DNA of 40,576 nucleotides from the NCBI GenBank assembly GCA_902489135.1, contig CABTYW010000011.1, forward strand, positions 1 to 40,576, written 5' to 3'. The notes under the pieces were generated by a model. The model had not been told where the DNA came from. It saw only the letters and a program-made list of their open reading frames with translations, and did no database searches. The first letter of the stretch is position 1. Each line of letters opens with the position of its first letter. Source of the DNA: an uncultured Synergistaceae bacterium. GTDB taxonomy: Bacteria > Synergistota > Synergistia > Synergistales > Dethiosulfovibrionaceae. Position numbers and translations under genes: made by a program. Shown here in pieces: positions 24,632-33,041 of this stretch.

Positions 24632-25528
24632 TCATGGACGGGGTGCGAGCTCAGGTTCCTCCGCACCACCTGTCCGGAACGGCCGGCCTTCGCAGCCGTC
24701 GGGATGTTGCCAGAGCAGGCCGCCGGGCAGCGGCTTGGGGAGAATGCGGCTGCGCACGCGACAGGTGCCGTCGCTGAACTCGATTTTGGTCAGGTACAGC
24801 GGAAGGTTGTAGTTTTTCATGTCGATAAAGGGCTGCAATTTTTTCAGCGCGTCTTCCACAAAGCGCGGCGAGATCTCCCGGTCGTTCACCTTGACCGCAA
24901 TGTCCTCGAGCCACAGTGCCGTGCCGCGCCCCGCGATGGCGCAGGAAAGATCCAATCTGATGCGGGTTTTGAAAAGTTTCAGGTCGGCCTTGTAATAGGC
25001 CGACGCTTCAATGCGTCCGGCGCGAAGTTTGACGCTGAATTGCTCCCATTCTTTGTGGCTGCCGAACACCCGGCGCCTTAAAAAGTCGTTGATGTCGTCC
25101 TCGGTGAAAACGCCTTCGGCGTGGCAGGACAGCATGCTTTTCACCGCCGGGTATTCCATGAATTTCCATCGGGCCGGCGGCGTGACTTCGGCGTCGAAGC
25201 AGTCCATCTTCAGCGACCGGACGTTCATGCCGCGGACGTTGGCGTTGTGACATTCCAGATAGGCCCAGGAGATGAAACCGTCGTCCCTCGGAACTTCGCG
25301 CAGCTGCAGGACCGCCGACTGAGGATTGAGGCCGCGCAGAAACACGTCGAAAAGTTGGTACCCGTAATTTGCTGTTTCCGCTTCGCTTCCGGCGGAAGCT
25401 CCGGGAAGAAAAACGAAAAGGAGAAGGAGAGCTGCCAGGAGTTTTCCGAAATTCAAAGAGGGAGAGACCTTCGGCGGCGCATCGTGTCGGAAGGGAGAAC
25501 GCCGGAGTCGGCGAAATAGGCGGCGCAT
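24632..25528 (-). CDS. Exported DUF2993-like (LmeA-type) protein
   Basis: 298 residues. The N-terminus is Arg-rich, followed by a hydrophobic segment (FGKLLAALLLLFVFLPGASA, about 28-47), read as a long signal peptide or anchor. The mature part matches the DUF2993/LmeA pattern: EGVFTEDDINDFLRRR, VKLRAGRIEASAYYKADLKL, DIAVKVNDREISPRFVEDAL, then PFIDMKNYNLPLYLTKIEF. DUF2993 proteins are lipid-binding-type beta barrels; in mycobacteria LmeA acts in lipomannan synthesis, which is not expected here. Function unknown, likely envelope-related. The ATG comes one base after the transaldolase stop (TAA-A-ATG), so expression is probably coupled to that gene. Start is uncertain because no Shine-Dalgarno is visible. 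Confidence 0.75.
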   Translation of the reverse strand: MRRLFRRLRRSPFRHDAPPKVSPSLNFGKLLAALLLLFVFLPGASAGSEAETANYGYQLFDVFLRGLNPQSAVLQLREVPRDDGFISWAYLECHNANVRGMNVRSLKMDCFDAEVTPPARWKFMEYPAVKSMLSCHAEGVFTEDDINDFLRRRVFGSHKEWEQFSVKLRAGRIEASAYYKADLKLFKTRIRLDLSCAIAGRGTALWLEDIAVKVNDREISPRFVEDALKKLQPFIDMKNYNLPLYLTKIEFSDGTCRVRSRILPKPLPGGLLWQHPDGCEGRPFRTGGAEEPELAPRP

Positions 25529-25529
25529 T

Positions 25530-26609
25530 TTATGAAAGGTCTTTGCGCCGCGCGGCGATAATGGACATCATGTCGCGGAATGAACGGACAAAGGCTTCGA
25601 GCCCGTCGGTCAGCAGCCCCGACGTCACGTCGTCCAGGTCGATGCCGCAGTCGCTCAGCGCCGCCAGTTCCGCCGTGAAGCCCGGGGCGTCGGCCGTGAG
25701 AGCCGGCGTGCCGCGCTCCATAAAGACCTTCAGCGCCGCGGGCGGCAGCGTGTTGACGGTGTGCGCCCCGATGAGGCCGTCGGCGTAGAGCGTGGGAGAG
25801 TAGGCTTTGTTTTTGACGCCCGTGCTGGCCCACAGAGGACGCTGAGGGCGGGCTCCCTTGTCGGCCAGAGCCTTCCAGCGCGAAGACGCCAGAATTTTTC
25901 CGAACAGCGCATAGACGGCGCGGGCGTTGGCCAGTCCCACATGCCCTGCCAGAGCGGGATTTTTTTGTTCCAGCAGCGGATCCAGGGCCGAGTCGATGCG
26001 GCTGACGAAGACGGAGGCCACCGATGCCTGAGTGAGAGGCAGTCCCCGGGCGGCCCGGCGGGAGAGCGCACGCAGATAGCTTTCGGCCACGGCGGCGTAC
26101 TGACGTTGCGAGAAAATCAGCGTGGAGTTCACGTTTATTCCGATCGCCGTCGCCTCCTCAAGCGCCTTGATCCCCGCCTGCGTGGCGGGAATTTTGATCA
26201 TGGCATTGGGGCAGTTCAGTGCCTTCCACAGGCGCGCGGCTTCGGCGACGGTGGTCTCGACGTTGTCGGCGATCAGGGGATTGACCTCAAGGCTGACGAA
26301 GCCGTCGGTGCCGCCGCTTTTCTCCCAGAGAGGCCGAAAGAGCGCGCAGGCTTCGCGCACGTCGCCGAGGGTCAGCGCGTCGTAAATTTCAGTGTCGCTT
26401 TTGCCTTCGGCGATGAGACGCCTCATGTCGTCGTCGTAATCCCGTGAGCCCGAAAGGGCCTTCTGAAAAATGGACGGGTTGGTGGTGACGCCGCGGACGC
26501 CGCAGTCAATCAGGTCTTTCAGGTCGCCGCCGCGAACGGCGGAGCGGCTGATGGAATCGTACCAAATGCTCTGTCCCAGCTCGTGAGTTCTTTGGAGGTT
26601 GATGTTCAT
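25530..26609 (-). CDS. tal: Transaldolase (long single-domain type)
   Basis: 359 residues, the length of the actinobacterial/cyanobacterial-type transaldolases rather than the short 215-residue MipB/TalC form. Transfers a dihydroxyacetone unit between sugar phosphates in the non-oxidative pentose phosphate pathway. Motifs: GVTTNPSIFQKAL (40-52), the Schiff-base lysine Lys139 in NAMIKIPATQAG, INVNSTLIFSQRQY, and SVFVSRIDSALDP. ATG at 26609, AGAAGGGA upstream. It is followed without gap by the DUF2993-like gene. No transketolase gene is nearby. Confidence 0.93.
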   Translation of the reverse strand: MNINLQRTHELGQSIWYDSISRSAVRGGDLKDLIDCGVRGVTTNPSIFQKALSGSRDYDDDMRRLIAEGKSDTEIYDALTLGDVREACALFRPLWEKSGGTDGFVSLEVNPLIADNVETTVAEAARLWKALNCPNAMIKIPATQAGIKALEEATAIGINVNSTLIFSQRQYAAVAESYLRALSRRAARGLPLTQASVASVFVSRIDSALDPLLEQKNPALAGHVGLANARAVYALFGKILASSRWKALADKGARPQRPLWASTGVKNKAYSPTLYADGLIGAHTVNTLPPAALKVFMERGTPALTADAPGFTAELAALSDCGIDLDDVTSGLLTDGLEAFVRSFRDMMSIIAARRKDLS

Positions 26610-26667
26610 TGCCCGAATTCCCTTCTAAAAATATTTCGGCGCGCCCATTGCCGATGCACGCGCCTTC

Positions 26668-27378
26668 TCAGCGAAGCAGCGAGAGGCCCGACAGAATGAT
26701 CATGGCCATGACGAAGGTTCGAAACAGCTTTTCAGAAACCCGACCCGCCAGCTTCAGACCCGCGAAGGAGCCGGCCAGAACCGCCGGAATGAGCTGCGCG
26801 GCGAAGCGCAGCAGCTGCGGCGTCAAAAGGCCTTCGGCGGTCAGGGCTCCCAGGGTGAACAGGTTGAGTGCGAGAAAAAACATGGCCAGCGACGCACGAA
26901 AGACGTCCTTTTTCACGCTGCCGGCAGTGAAAAAAATCGCCACGGGCGGCCCGGAAACCGACAGCGCTCCCGACATGACGCCGGCCAGAAACCCTACGGC
27001 CAGCTGAAGAACGGGGCTGCGCAGCGGGCACGTGACTCCCCGCCACAGCAAAAGTCCCGAGAGAACGATCACCGTTCCCACGCCCGCTTTGAAGGGCGCG
27101 GCGGGAACGTACTGCAGCAGTTTGACGCCGGGCAACACGCCCGCCGCGGCGCCCATCAGCACGGGGACGATGAGCTTCCAGCTGACGGAGTGCCTCAAAT
27201 TCCACATGAAAAAGCCGTTCATGACCGTGCCCGCTATGATGAGAGCGGGCGTCACGGTGGTCTGAGGCAAAAGGTGAAGCAGAACGGGCACGGAAAGAAG
27301 GGCCATGCCGAAGCCGGCGATGCCCTGAACGACGCTGCCCGAAAAGACCGCTGCGCAAGCGGCAAGGACGGTGCTCAC
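26668..27378 (-). CDS. TauE/SafE family membrane permease
   Basis: 236 residues, about eight membrane segments in two repeats, each beginning with a Gly-rich motif (VQGIAGFGMALLSVP at 17-32 and GFLAGVMSGALSVSGPPVAI in the second half), the hallmark of TauE/SafE (DUF81). Family members move sulfite, sulfoacetate, taurine-derived or other small organic anions, often outward. The start is a GTG at 27378 with purine-rich sequence upstream. Convergent or coupled partners are absent: it sits between tal (58 nt downstream, same strand) and a divergent HAD gene. The substrate cannot be deduced; a Ssu/Tau-type importer a few kb away is only a loose hint. Confidence 0.87.
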   Translation of the reverse strand: MSTVLAACAAVFSGSVVQGIAGFGMALLSVPVLLHLLPQTTVTPALIIAGTVMNGFFMWNLRHSVSWKLIVPVLMGAAAGVLPGVKLLQYVPAAPFKAGVGTVIVLSGLLLWRGVTCPLRSPVLQLAVGFLAGVMSGALSVSGPPVAIFFTAGSVKKDVFRASLAMFFLALNLFTLGALTAEGLLTPQLLRFAAQLIPAVLAGSFAGLKLAGRVSEKLFRTFVMAMIILSGLSLLR

Positions 27379-27582
27379 CCCTTTTCACCCTCTCTCCTTC
27401 GAAAATTTTTTTGCAAGCGGTTTGGCCCGGCACCGCGTCCTGAAAAAAGAGACGTTCAACGAAATCATTATAGCCGTTTGCGCACCATTTTAACACCGCC
27501 GGAGTACCGGGGCAGGTTCTTTTGCCCGGCGGGGTCATAATATGCTATGATTGAATTTCAGTTTTGTGAAGGGAGAAAGGCG

Positions 27583-28224
27583 ATGACTCTCAAAGCGATC
27601 CTTTTCGATTTCGACATGACTCTCATTGACACCAGCGCGGCGCTGCTGCGCAATGTGAACATGCTGGCGCGGCACTTCGGAAAGCCCCAATGCAGCCGCG
27701 AAAAGCTCATGAAGGTCATCGGCTGCAACACCAGGGATTTCTGGCTGGCGCTGCTGGGCGACGAGCGCCCGGAGTACGGTGAATTTTACGTGAAACGCTG
27801 CATTCCCGGCGAGGCTGAGCTGATGGTCCCCGCCCCCGGCGCCGTTCAATGCGTCAAAGAACTTCGTTCCCGCGGCGTCAAGGTGGGCTGTGCGTCAAAC
27901 CGCACCTCGCCCATGCGGGTGATCCGCGCCAAGGGCCTTGACGGGCTCATGGACTGCGTGGTGGGCGCCGACGACGTGGCGCGCCCCAAACCGGCTCCCG
28001 ACGTGCTTCTCAAAGGCGCCGAGCTGCTGGGGGCTTCCGCCGAGACGGTGATTTATGCGGGCGATACGGTCATCGACGTTCAGGCAGCCCGCGGCGCGGG
28101 AATGCGCTGTGCCGCCGTGGAGACCAGCACTCCCGGGGAAGAGCTGCGCCGCGCCGGCGCGTGGTGTGTCATCTCCGATCTGACCCATTTGACCGCACAG
28201 CTTGAAGGTGCGGGACTCCTTTGA
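27583..28224 (+). CDS. HAD-superfamily phosphatase (phosphoglycolate phosphatase-like)
   Basis: 213 residues from the ATG at 27583, which follows GGGAGAAAGG; the frame is open to 27547 without ribosome site. All four HAD motifs are visible: FDFDMTLID with nucleophile Asp9 and acid/base Asp11, GCASNRTSP (motif II), KPAPDVLL (motif III Lys) and VIYAGDTVIDVQAA (motif IV). A helical C1 cap lies between motifs I and II, as in Gph/PpaX-type enzymes. Soluble and cytoplasmic. The substrate is unknown: phosphoglycolate, pyrophosphate or a sugar phosphate are typical for the group. Single-gene unit divergent from the TauE-type permease. Confidence 0.88.
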   Translation: MTLKAILFDFDMTLIDTSAALLRNVNMLARHFGKPQCSREKLMKVIGCNTRDFWLALLGDERPEYGEFYVKRCIPGEAELMVPAPGAVQCVKELRSRGVKVGCASNRTSPMRVIRAKGLDGLMDCVVGADDVARPKPAPDVLLKGAELLGASAETVIYAGDTVIDVQAARGAGMRCAAVETSTPGEELRRAGAWCVISDLTHLTAQLEGAGLL

Positions 28225-28255
28225 TTTGAGCGCAACCGAAGTTTCTCCGCCGACA

Positions 28256-28288
28256 AAACGGCCGCTCGACAGGTTCGGGCGGCCGTTT
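28256..28288. terminator. Stem-loop after the HAD gene
   Basis: AAACGGCCG (28256-28264) with CGGCCGTTT (28280-28288), 15-nt loop, 31 nt after the stop. The T run is short. Confidence 0.6.
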
Positions 28289-28423
28289 CGTCGTGACGGA
28301 GCGCCGCGCCCCTTCGCACGGCTTCGCCCGTTCACGGTGAAAGTTTTTTTCGTTTTCGGAGATCTGTTATGGGCGCCCGAGCGAGCCGAAGTCGGCCCTC
28401 ACCGAAAGAGGGCGCATCGCGGG

Positions 28424-29356
28424 CTATTTTGCCGGGAGAACGTCGGCGGCGAAAAGTTTTTTTACGTCCAGCGGCTTCATCATGCGCTGAGAGACCATGA
28501 AGTCCACGGTGCGCTGCAAAGCCGCGACGTCTTTCGAGGTGACGTCGGGCGAGAAATCGTAGAGGGGAAACTGCTCTTCCACCTCGTCGACGGTGAGGTC
28601 CAGTTCCTCGGCGGCAATTCTGACGGCTTCGGCGTGATGGTCGTTCATCCACTGCACCGACTGACGGCGCGCCTTCATGAAATCTTTGACGAGCCCGGGA
28701 TAGCGGCGCAGCCTGTTTCCCGTGGTGACGGTGAGCACTTCGCCGCCCACAAGACCTTCACCGTCGCGCAGCACTTTAAAGCCTTTTTTGGCCATTTTCC
28801 AGGCGGGCACGCCGGTGAGCAGCGCCGCGTCGGCCTTTCCCGACGCCAGAGCGGCCGCTGCCGCGGCGATGTTCATGTTCACGAAGGTCACATCCTTTTC
28901 GCTCAGCCCGTCCTGAGCGAGCCACAGTGCCAGAAGCTCGTGGAGAATGGTGCCCCGCGGGCCGGCGACGGTTTTTCCCTTCAGATCGGAAGGACGGCTG
29001 AGAGGCGATCCCACGGGAGCCAGAATTTTAAAGCTCTTGGGCGCGCGGGCAAAAATCGACAGAATTTTGAAGTCGGCTCCGTTGGACGACGCCAAAAAGA
29101 CGCTGGTGGATCCCGTCGCCGGCAAAAACTGCACGTCTCCCGCGGCCAGAGCATGGACCTGTTCGGGGCCGTTGAAAAGCGTCACGTATTCCACGGGCTG
29201 CCCGCAGTACTGTTCAAAGAGCCCGAGACGGCGCTCCACCATGGAAGGCACGTTCAGCGGCGGCTTGATGTAGGTCACTTTCAGATTTGCCTGCGCCGTG
29301 CCCGCGACGCACAGAAGAAGGAGCGCACCTGCCAATTTTTTCAGAGTTTTTTTCAT
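28424..29356 (-). CDS. ABC transporter substrate-binding protein (NrtA/SsuA/TauA family)
   Basis: 310 residues from the ATG at 29356, with GGGAGGA 5 nt upstream. The signal peptide is MKKTLKKLAGALLLLCVAGT-AQA, cleaved near residue 23. The periplasmic binding fold shows VTYIKPPLNVPSMVERRLGL at the start, GDVQFLPATGSTS, the hinge LKGKTVAGPRGTILHELL and LASGKADAALLTGVP, typical of binders for sulfonates, nitrate, pyrimidine precursors and similar. It probably feeds the permease and ATPase encoded at 31574-33041, from which it is separated by an unrelated plus-strand gene. An extended -10 promoter sits about 56 nt upstream. Ligand not predictable. Confidence 0.9.
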   Translation of the reverse strand: MKKTLKKLAGALLLLCVAGTAQANLKVTYIKPPLNVPSMVERRLGLFEQYCGQPVEYVTLFNGPEQVHALAAGDVQFLPATGSTSVFLASSNGADFKILSIFARAPKSFKILAPVGSPLSRPSDLKGKTVAGPRGTILHELLALWLAQDGLSEKDVTFVNMNIAAAAAALASGKADAALLTGVPAWKMAKKGFKVLRDGEGLVGGEVLTVTTGNRLRRYPGLVKDFMKARRQSVQWMNDHHAEAVRIAAEELDLTVDEVEEQFPLYDFSPDVTSKDVAALQRTVDFMVSQRMMKPLDVKKLFAADVLPAK

Positions 29357-29411
29357 GAGATCCTCCCCAGGGCGGCGGCGCAAAAGCGCCGTCGTTTTTT
29401 GATGCGACTTC

Positions 29412-29420
29412 ATTGTACCA
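29412..29420 (-). promoter_or_regulatory. Extended -10 promoter of the substrate-binding protein gene
   Basis: Minus strand TGGTACAAT (29420-29412): TACAAT with TGn extension, 56 nt before the start codon. Confidence 0.5.
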
Positions 29421-29897
29421 CGGGAGCTTTCAGCGGGCGATTTAAGAACTTGAAAAAAAATGGCGCGGCGCCCTTTTGTGCACAAGGCTTTGCCGATGAA
29501 GTCCCCGGTTTTGCGGCGCCTTCCCGCTTTTTGCGACATGGCGGTGCAGCTCCGTTAGTCCCTTGCCGCAGAGAGACGGCCCGGGGTTTTTTCCCTTTTC
29601 CCGGAGGTGCCCGCGGCACGGCAACGTTGAGAGAGGAAAAAGGCTTCGCGAAGCTTCGCCTGAAAAGCCCCGCGGCGACCTCTTTAAAACGTCGCGCTCA
29701 CCCCTTCGGCGGAAAAGCTTCGAGGTGTTTTCTGCGGGGACTTATGGTGGAGGTGCCCGGAGACGCGAAGCGGGCAAAATAATTTTTTTAATGAAATTTA
29801 TTGTTTTTTTGTTAAAATAGGAACGAGGAAAAACGGGCCAGTGATCTTTTCCTCTCGTCGTCACCGGGCGGCGAGAATCGTGAAAGGCGGGAAAACC
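29421..29897. other. Long divergent intergenic region
   Basis: About 480 nt with no supported gene. A stem TGCCCG/CGGGCA (29754-29776) followed by AAAATAATTTTTTT resembles a terminator on plus. Immediately after it an AT-rich block with TAAAAT (29813-29818) is the likely promoter of the gene at 29898. The inverted repeat GGCTTCGCGAAGC near 29652-29664 is a further structured element. No known riboswitch was recognised. Confidence 0.4.
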
Positions 29898-31448
29898 ATG
29901 AAGAAAGGCGTTGTGATTGCGGCAATCCTTGCGGCCGCCGCGGTGTCGCTGTCGGTTTCAGCGGCGTCGGCGGAGCCGACGCCGCGCTGCGGGGCGGATC
30001 TCTATGAGAGGGCCATATACTTTATCGACGAGAATGGAGGCCGCGTCGGCCTTGCCGTCGCTCTGAACGAGGTCACCGCCGAAGACGGTTCGGTCAAATA
30101 CTACTGGGCGTGCCTCAATCCCGAGGGCGCCGATCAGAAAATTCCGGCGGCAGGCTTTGTCTTCTTCGATACCGAAGGCTCGCAGAGCGGTTTCATCCCC
30201 GTGGACGGCGACGCCGGCAGCGCCAACGTGACGCCGTCGCCCGACGGCTCCAAATTGGTTCTCGCCGTGCCCGAGGGCCCCGGCTCCCTGGAGTGCATCA
30301 ACACCGTCTATGCCTTCGACGGCCTGGAGCCTCTGACGTCGTTTCACGGTTCAATCGTCGACTGGAGCGGCCCCTGCTGGGCGGACAACAGTCGATTTGT
30401 CTACACGTCGGTGGACAGCACGGGCATGAAGAAGCCGGGAATGGGAGACGCGGATGCGCGCTACCTGTCGGTGAGCCTTTTCGATGTGGACAGCGGGACA
30501 ACGCAGGTCCTGAAAGCCGCCACGCCCACCGACGAGTACATGATGACGTCCTGTCGCGGCGGAGTGGTGAAAATGACGCATCTTTATGTGGACGCCATCG
30601 AGCAATGGGCCGAAAGCGGATCGGAGGAGAACGGGGAACTTCACATGGAGAGCGTCTACCTGTGGCTGCCCGACTGGAAGCCCGGCGAGTGGTGGAAGAC
30701 GCCGAAAGCCATGTTCAGCGTCGACGCCAAAACCATGAAGGTTTTCACCGGCGAGGGCAAATCCCGGAGTCCTTACGACGCCGAGCTTCATGTGGGGCGG
30801 TTTTTCAACAGATTTTCCTTTGACGCCGAAGAAATTCCCATGAATTATTACTGGTTTACCGCCGGCGGCGAAGGCGATCCGGCCGGCGAGATGCCCATGC
30901 TTTACGTCTTTACGCAGATCGCTCCCGACGACGACCTCGGAACTCCCGGCACGGAGCCGTCTCTGGCGACGGCTTTCTTCGTGGGCGAACCCGAGCGCGT
31001 GTGCGGCGTCAGCGTCTCTCCCAACGGCGAGCGTCTCATGGTGGCCATGGGCGAGAAGGAGAGCAACGTTCGCGACCTCGACGTCTATCAGCTCAATCTC
31101 AACGGTCGAGGCGATTGCAGCCATTTGGCGACGCTGCGCCTCGCCTGCGGCGATTTCTTCTGGTGCGGTCCCTGGCGCGTGGCCTATTCGGCCCTCAATC
31201 TCGAAGCCGACCTGAAAAGCGGCCGGGAGCCGGGCTATGCGCTGGACGTCCACGTTTATGACAGCGCCGTGGATCTGGACAACCGCATCACCGAAAGCTC
31301 GAACACCGTGAGCTATCGGCTTACGGGCATCGGCGAAGACGGCAGCCTCGAGGTGGAACGGATCAGCGTCAGGGACGCAAAGGACTGGAAAAATCCGAAG
31401 AAGGAAATCCGCCGCCGTCTCAATCTGTCACAGCCCGCCGCGGGCTAA
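29898..31448 (+). CDS. Exported beta-propeller-like protein of unknown function
   Basis: 516 residues from the ATG at 29898 (AAGGCGGG upstream). Signal peptide MKKGVVIAAILAAAAVSLSV, ending SAASA before EPTPRCG. The mature protein carries spaced blade-like repeats: TPSPDGSKLVLAVPEG, DWSGPCWADNSRFVYTS, VSVSPNGERLMVAMGE and WCGPWRVAYSALNLEA, with 'S-P-D/N-G-x-x-L' turns as in TolB/WD40-like propellers. Several cysteines (CGADLYE, CRGGV, VCGVSV, FFWCGPW) could form disulfides. It is not a recognised family. It sits between the substrate-binding protein gene and the ATPase/permease genes of an ABC importer but on the opposite strand. Likely periplasmic or surface exposed. Confidence 0.75.
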   Translation: MKKGVVIAAILAAAAVSLSVSAASAEPTPRCGADLYERAIYFIDENGGRVGLAVALNEVTAEDGSVKYYWACLNPEGADQKIPAAGFVFFDTEGSQSGFIPVDGDAGSANVTPSPDGSKLVLAVPEGPGSLECINTVYAFDGLEPLTSFHGSIVDWSGPCWADNSRFVYTSVDSTGMKKPGMGDADARYLSVSLFDVDSGTTQVLKAATPTDEYMMTSCRGGVVKMTHLYVDAIEQWAESGSEENGELHMESVYLWLPDWKPGEWWKTPKAMFSVDAKTMKVFTGEGKSRSPYDAELHVGRFFNRFSFDAEEIPMNYYWFTAGGEGDPAGEMPMLYVFTQIAPDDDLGTPGTEPSLATAFFVGEPERVCGVSVSPNGERLMVAMGEKESNVRDLDVYQLNLNGRGDCSHLATLRLACGDFFWCGPWRVAYSALNLEADLKSGREPGYALDVHVYDSAVDLDNRITESSNTVSYRLTGIGEDGSLEVERISVRDAKDWKNPKKEIRRRLNLSQPAAG

Positions 31449-31492
31449 AAAACGCCGCTGAAAACGGCGGTCGAAAAATTGACGCATAACCG

Positions 31493-31534
31493 GGGGGGGG
31501 CGGACTGTCGCAGTTTGGACAGTCCGCCCCCCCC
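31493..31534. repeat. 17-bp perfect inverted repeat with G9/C8 tracts
   Basis: Eight of nine consecutive G (31492-31500) plus CGGACTGTC (31501-31509) pair perfectly with GACAGTCCG (31518-31526) and eight C (31527-31534) around an 8-nt loop. It lies between convergent genes but has no T run on either strand, so it is not a standard intrinsic terminator. It could be a dispersed palindromic repeat or a transcription-blocking hairpin. Confidence 0.6.
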
Positions 31535-31573
31535 TGAAATGTTCATACGGGATGCCCTTTCATCGTCGGCGTC

Positions 31574-32287
31574 TTAAGCTTCTTCTCCGACGATGCGCTT
31601 CAAAATCGTCCGGCGCAGCGCCGCCAGCTCCGGCAGGGCGGGGTCTCTCGGATAGGGGAAGCCGCTGAGGTCGAAGCGGTCGGCGGCGACGCCGTCTTTG
31701 AGGATGACGATGCGCCGCCCCAGCAAAATGGCCTCGTCGATGCTGTGAGTGACGAAAACCACGGTGATTTTGCTGCGCTGGTACAACCGAAGGAGCAAAT
31801 TCTGCATGGTCATGCGCGTGAAAAAATCCAAAGCGGCAAAGGGTTCATCCATGAGCAGCACATCGGGATCGGGGGCCAGAGCGCGGGCCAGCGCCGTGCG
31901 CTGTTTCATTCCGCCTGAAAGCTGGGAGGGCAGAGCCTCTTCAAATCCCGCAAGCCCCACGGCGGCGATGAGCGCGTCGATTTTTCCCCGATCGGGCCTT
32001 TTGACGCCGAACGCCGCGTTGCGCCGCACCGAAAGCCAGGGCATGAGACGCGGTTCCTGGAAAACCATGGACACGCGTTTTCCTCCCGGCGAGAGCACGC
32101 GCCCGGCGGTACAGCTTTCAAGCCCCGCGAGAATTCGCAGCAGCGTCGTCTTTCCGCAGCCGCTGCGTCCCACAATGACGGTGAAGCTGCCGTTTTCAAA
32201 TTTCAGGTTGAGCCCGCGCAGCACGGGGACTTCTCTGCCGTCCACGAAGTAGGATTTATACAGGTCGAAAATGCCGTACTCAGCCAT
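31574..32287 (-). CDS. ABC transporter ATPase (SsuB/TauB/NrtD type)
   Basis: 237 residues, cytoplasmic ATPase of a sulfonate/nitrate/taurine-class importer. Walker A GRSGCGKTT (40-48), Q-loop Gln77 (VFQEPRLMPWLSV), signature LSGGMKQR (123-130), Walker B VLLMDEPFAALD (143-154) and switch His181 (FVTHSIDEA). The sequence VFQEPRLMPWLSV after the Q-loop is diagnostic of the SsuB/TauB group. The start at 32287 overlaps the permease stop by 8 bp, so translation is coupled. Together with the permease and the separate binding protein it would form one importer. Confidence 0.94.
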   Translation of the reverse strand: MAEYGIFDLYKSYFVDGREVPVLRGLNLKFENGSFTVIVGRSGCGKTTLLRILAGLESCTAGRVLSPGGKRVSMVFQEPRLMPWLSVRRNAAFGVKRPDRGKIDALIAAVGLAGFEEALPSQLSGGMKQRTALARALAPDPDVLLMDEPFAALDFFTRMTMQNLLLRLYQRSKITVVFVTHSIDEAILLGRRIVILKDGVAADRFDLSGFPYPRDPALPELAALRRTILKRIVGEEA

Positions 32288-33041
32288 TTTTCCTGCCTCC
32301 CGGCACCACGCGGCCGATGAGGGCCGCCGCGGCCGCGTCGCTCAGCCAGCCGATGGCGCCGATGACGAAAATTCCCGCCATGACGCGGTCGGAGCGGGAC
32401 ATCTGCTGGGCGTCGAGAATGAGGCAGCCCAGTCCGCTGGCGGCGGCGATCATTTCGGCGCTGATAATGGCGCGCCAGCTGTAGCCCAAACCGATGCGCA
32501 ATCCCGAGAGGACGTCGGGCACGGCGCAGGGAAATTCGATGCGCCAAAAGAGCTCCCGGCGGCTCAAGCCCAGCGTGCGTCCCACTTCGACGAGTTTTTT
32601 GTCGGCGCCGTGAAAGCCCTTGTAGACGCTCATATAGACGGGAAAAAAGGAGGCGAGGACGATGAGCACCGTCTTCGACCTCTCGCCGATGCCGAACCAG
32701 AGAATGAGCAGCGGAACAAGGCTGAGGGGCGGCACGTGGCGCAGAAATTCAACAACGTGGCCGTAAAACTCGCCGCGTTTCGACCGCGCCGAAAGGGCGC
32801 CGAGAACAAAGGCCAGCGTGAAGGAACAGCTGAACCCCCTGAGCACGCGGCGCACGCTGGCCCACGTGTCCACGGCCAGCTCGCCGGTGCGCCACAGCTC
32901 CGCAAAGGCATTCCACACCTGTTCCGGCGACGGCAGAATGTAAGAATTCCACATCTTCGCGGCACTTCCCGCCCACCACAGGAGCATTGCCGCCGCGGGG
33001 ATGAGACAGCGCCTGAAAAGCGCGGATCCCTTCATTTTCAC
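32280..33041 (-). CDS. ABC transporter permease (SsuC/TauC type)
   Basis: 253 residues from GTG at 33041; an ATG two codons later (33035) has GGGAG at 8 nt and may be the used start. Six membrane segments of the BPD_transp_1 fold; the EAA-type coupling loop is GLSRRELFWRIEFPCAVPDV, followed by GLRIGLGYSWRAIISAEMIA. It pairs with the ATPase downstream (8-bp overlap). Upstream, its GTG overlaps the stop of an unrecognised ORF in a GTGA arrangement, which suggests that ORF belongs to the same operon. Confidence 0.92.
   Translation of the reverse strand: MKMKGSALFRRCLIPAAAMLLWWAGSAAKMWNSYILPSPEQVWNAFAELWRTGELAVDTWASVRRVLRGFSCSFTLAFVLGALSARSKRGEFYGHVVEFLRHVPPLSLVPLLILWFGIGERSKTVLIVLASFFPVYMSVYKGFHGADKKLVEVGRTLGLSRRELFWRIEFPCAVPDVLSGLRIGLGYSWRAIISAEMIAAASGLGCLILDAQQMSRSDRVMAGIFVIGAIGWLSDAAAAALIGRVVPGGRKNG

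Noticed and set aside
28202..29782. 526-residue open frame on plus, opposite the substrate-binding protein gene
   Set aside because: It crosses a terminator and the binding protein gene; no ribosome site and low-complexity basic translation.
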